Shown: positions 63,860-64,000 of the stretch, piece after piece | Numbering within the stretch: position 1 is the stretch's first letter | How the letters are laid out: the number at the start of each line of letters is the position of its first letter | Assembly (NCBI RefSeq): GCF_001045555.1 | Contig: NZ_LFBU01000001.1 | Span: forward strand, 496,001 to 560,000 | Length of the DNA: 64,000 bases | Direction of reading: 5' to 3' | Origin: Marinobacter subterrani | Lineage (GTDB): Bacteria > Pseudomonadota > Gammaproteobacteria > Pseudomonadales > Oleiphilaceae | Translations under genes and position numbers: made by a program | The notes under the pieces: model-generated | Databases searched by the model: none | Told to the model about the DNA's origin: nothing | What the model saw: only the letters and a program-made list of their open reading frames with translations

Positions 63860-64000
63860 ATGTTACGAAGATTGCACGGTTTACCGGGGCTGTTTGCGGC
63901 GTTGTTCCTGACAACACTTGCCATTACCGGAGCAATTCTGGCGCTGGCCCCGGCAATAGACCGGGCAGCCGCGGTTGTCCCGGCTGCCGGTGAGGTAAAC
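63860..64000 (+). CDS. PepSY-associated membrane protein, partial at right edge
   Basis: Only the first 47 codons are in the window: MLRRLHGLPGLFAALFLTTL, then AITGAILALAPAIDRAAAVV. The RRLHGLPGL motif followed by a membrane helix (about 9-31) is typical of PepSY-TM proteins, many of which are fused to a flavodoxin/ferredoxin-reductase-like domain. GGAGCTAAGG lies just upstream of the ATG. It is the third gene of the PepSY operon and would form its membrane part. The rest cannot be judged. Confidence 0.65.
   Translation, partial: MLRRLHGLPGLFAALFLTTLAITGAILALAPAIDRAAAVVPAAGEVN

Overview
The window looks like chromosomal DNA of a marine or halophilic gammaproteobacterium close to Marinobacter. 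This is inferred from the GC-rich coding style, a Pseudomonas-like divergent type II secretion locus, a DAB bicarbonate system, a branched-chain 2-oxoacid dehydrogenase operon and several potassium uptake systems. No BLAST or taxonomic search was possible. I see no rRNA, tRNA, CRISPR, insertion sequence or prophage; nearly all of the window is intact protein genes.

Layout. 1-3.0 kb (minus): an alkylglycerone-phosphate-synthase-like FAD oxidase followed by an aerobic glycerol-3-phosphate dehydrogenase that runs off the left edge. 3.2-12.4 kb: a type II secretion locus with gspEFGHIJKLM on plus and gspC divergent on minus. gspC is followed by a lapG-type calcium-dependent periplasmic protease in the slot where Pseudomonas xcp loci carry gspD; gspD and gspN are not here. 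12.5-14.5 kb: a GNAT acetyltransferase and glutathione reductase. 14.6-19.8 kb (minus): a TonB-dependent receptor, a periplasmic binding protein and a hybrid histidine kinase, forming a putative outer-membrane-to-cytoplasm sensing module. 19.9-24.8 kb: a J-domain-like membrane protein, an SBF-like transporter with a GntR regulator, a Baeyer-Villiger-type monooxygenase and a LysR regulator. 24.9-29.0 kb: dabB-dabA, divergent from the LysR gene. 29.0-37.5 kb: single genes, including yebG with a consensus LexA box, a CHASE-type GGDEF protein, fabH, several small proteins, a peptidoglycan-binding protein, an aminotransferase and a pyruvate-oxidase-like ThDP enzyme.

37.8-43.4 kb (minus): E1alpha, E1beta and E2 of a branched-chain 2-oxoacid dehydrogenase, followed 9 nt later by a Hanks-type protein kinase. 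E1alpha keeps serines at both positions that are phosphorylated in the mitochondrial enzyme. This kinase-dehydrogenase pairing is the most interesting hypothesis in the window. 43.6-47.2 kb: an ATP-grasp enzyme divergent from a large protein of unrecognised family with a possible Cys-His-Asn triad. 47.3-48.8 kb: malate:quinone oxidoreductase.

48.8-60.7 kb is a potassium region: kdpF, a second 26-residue membrane microprotein, kdpABCDE, then ktrBA, then a divergent trkH. The 358-bp ktrA-trkH intergenic region contains unusual inverted repeats. 60.7-64.0 kb: a two-component system divergent from a PepSY / DUF2271 / PepSY-TM operon that runs off the right edge and is probably a periplasmic redox system.
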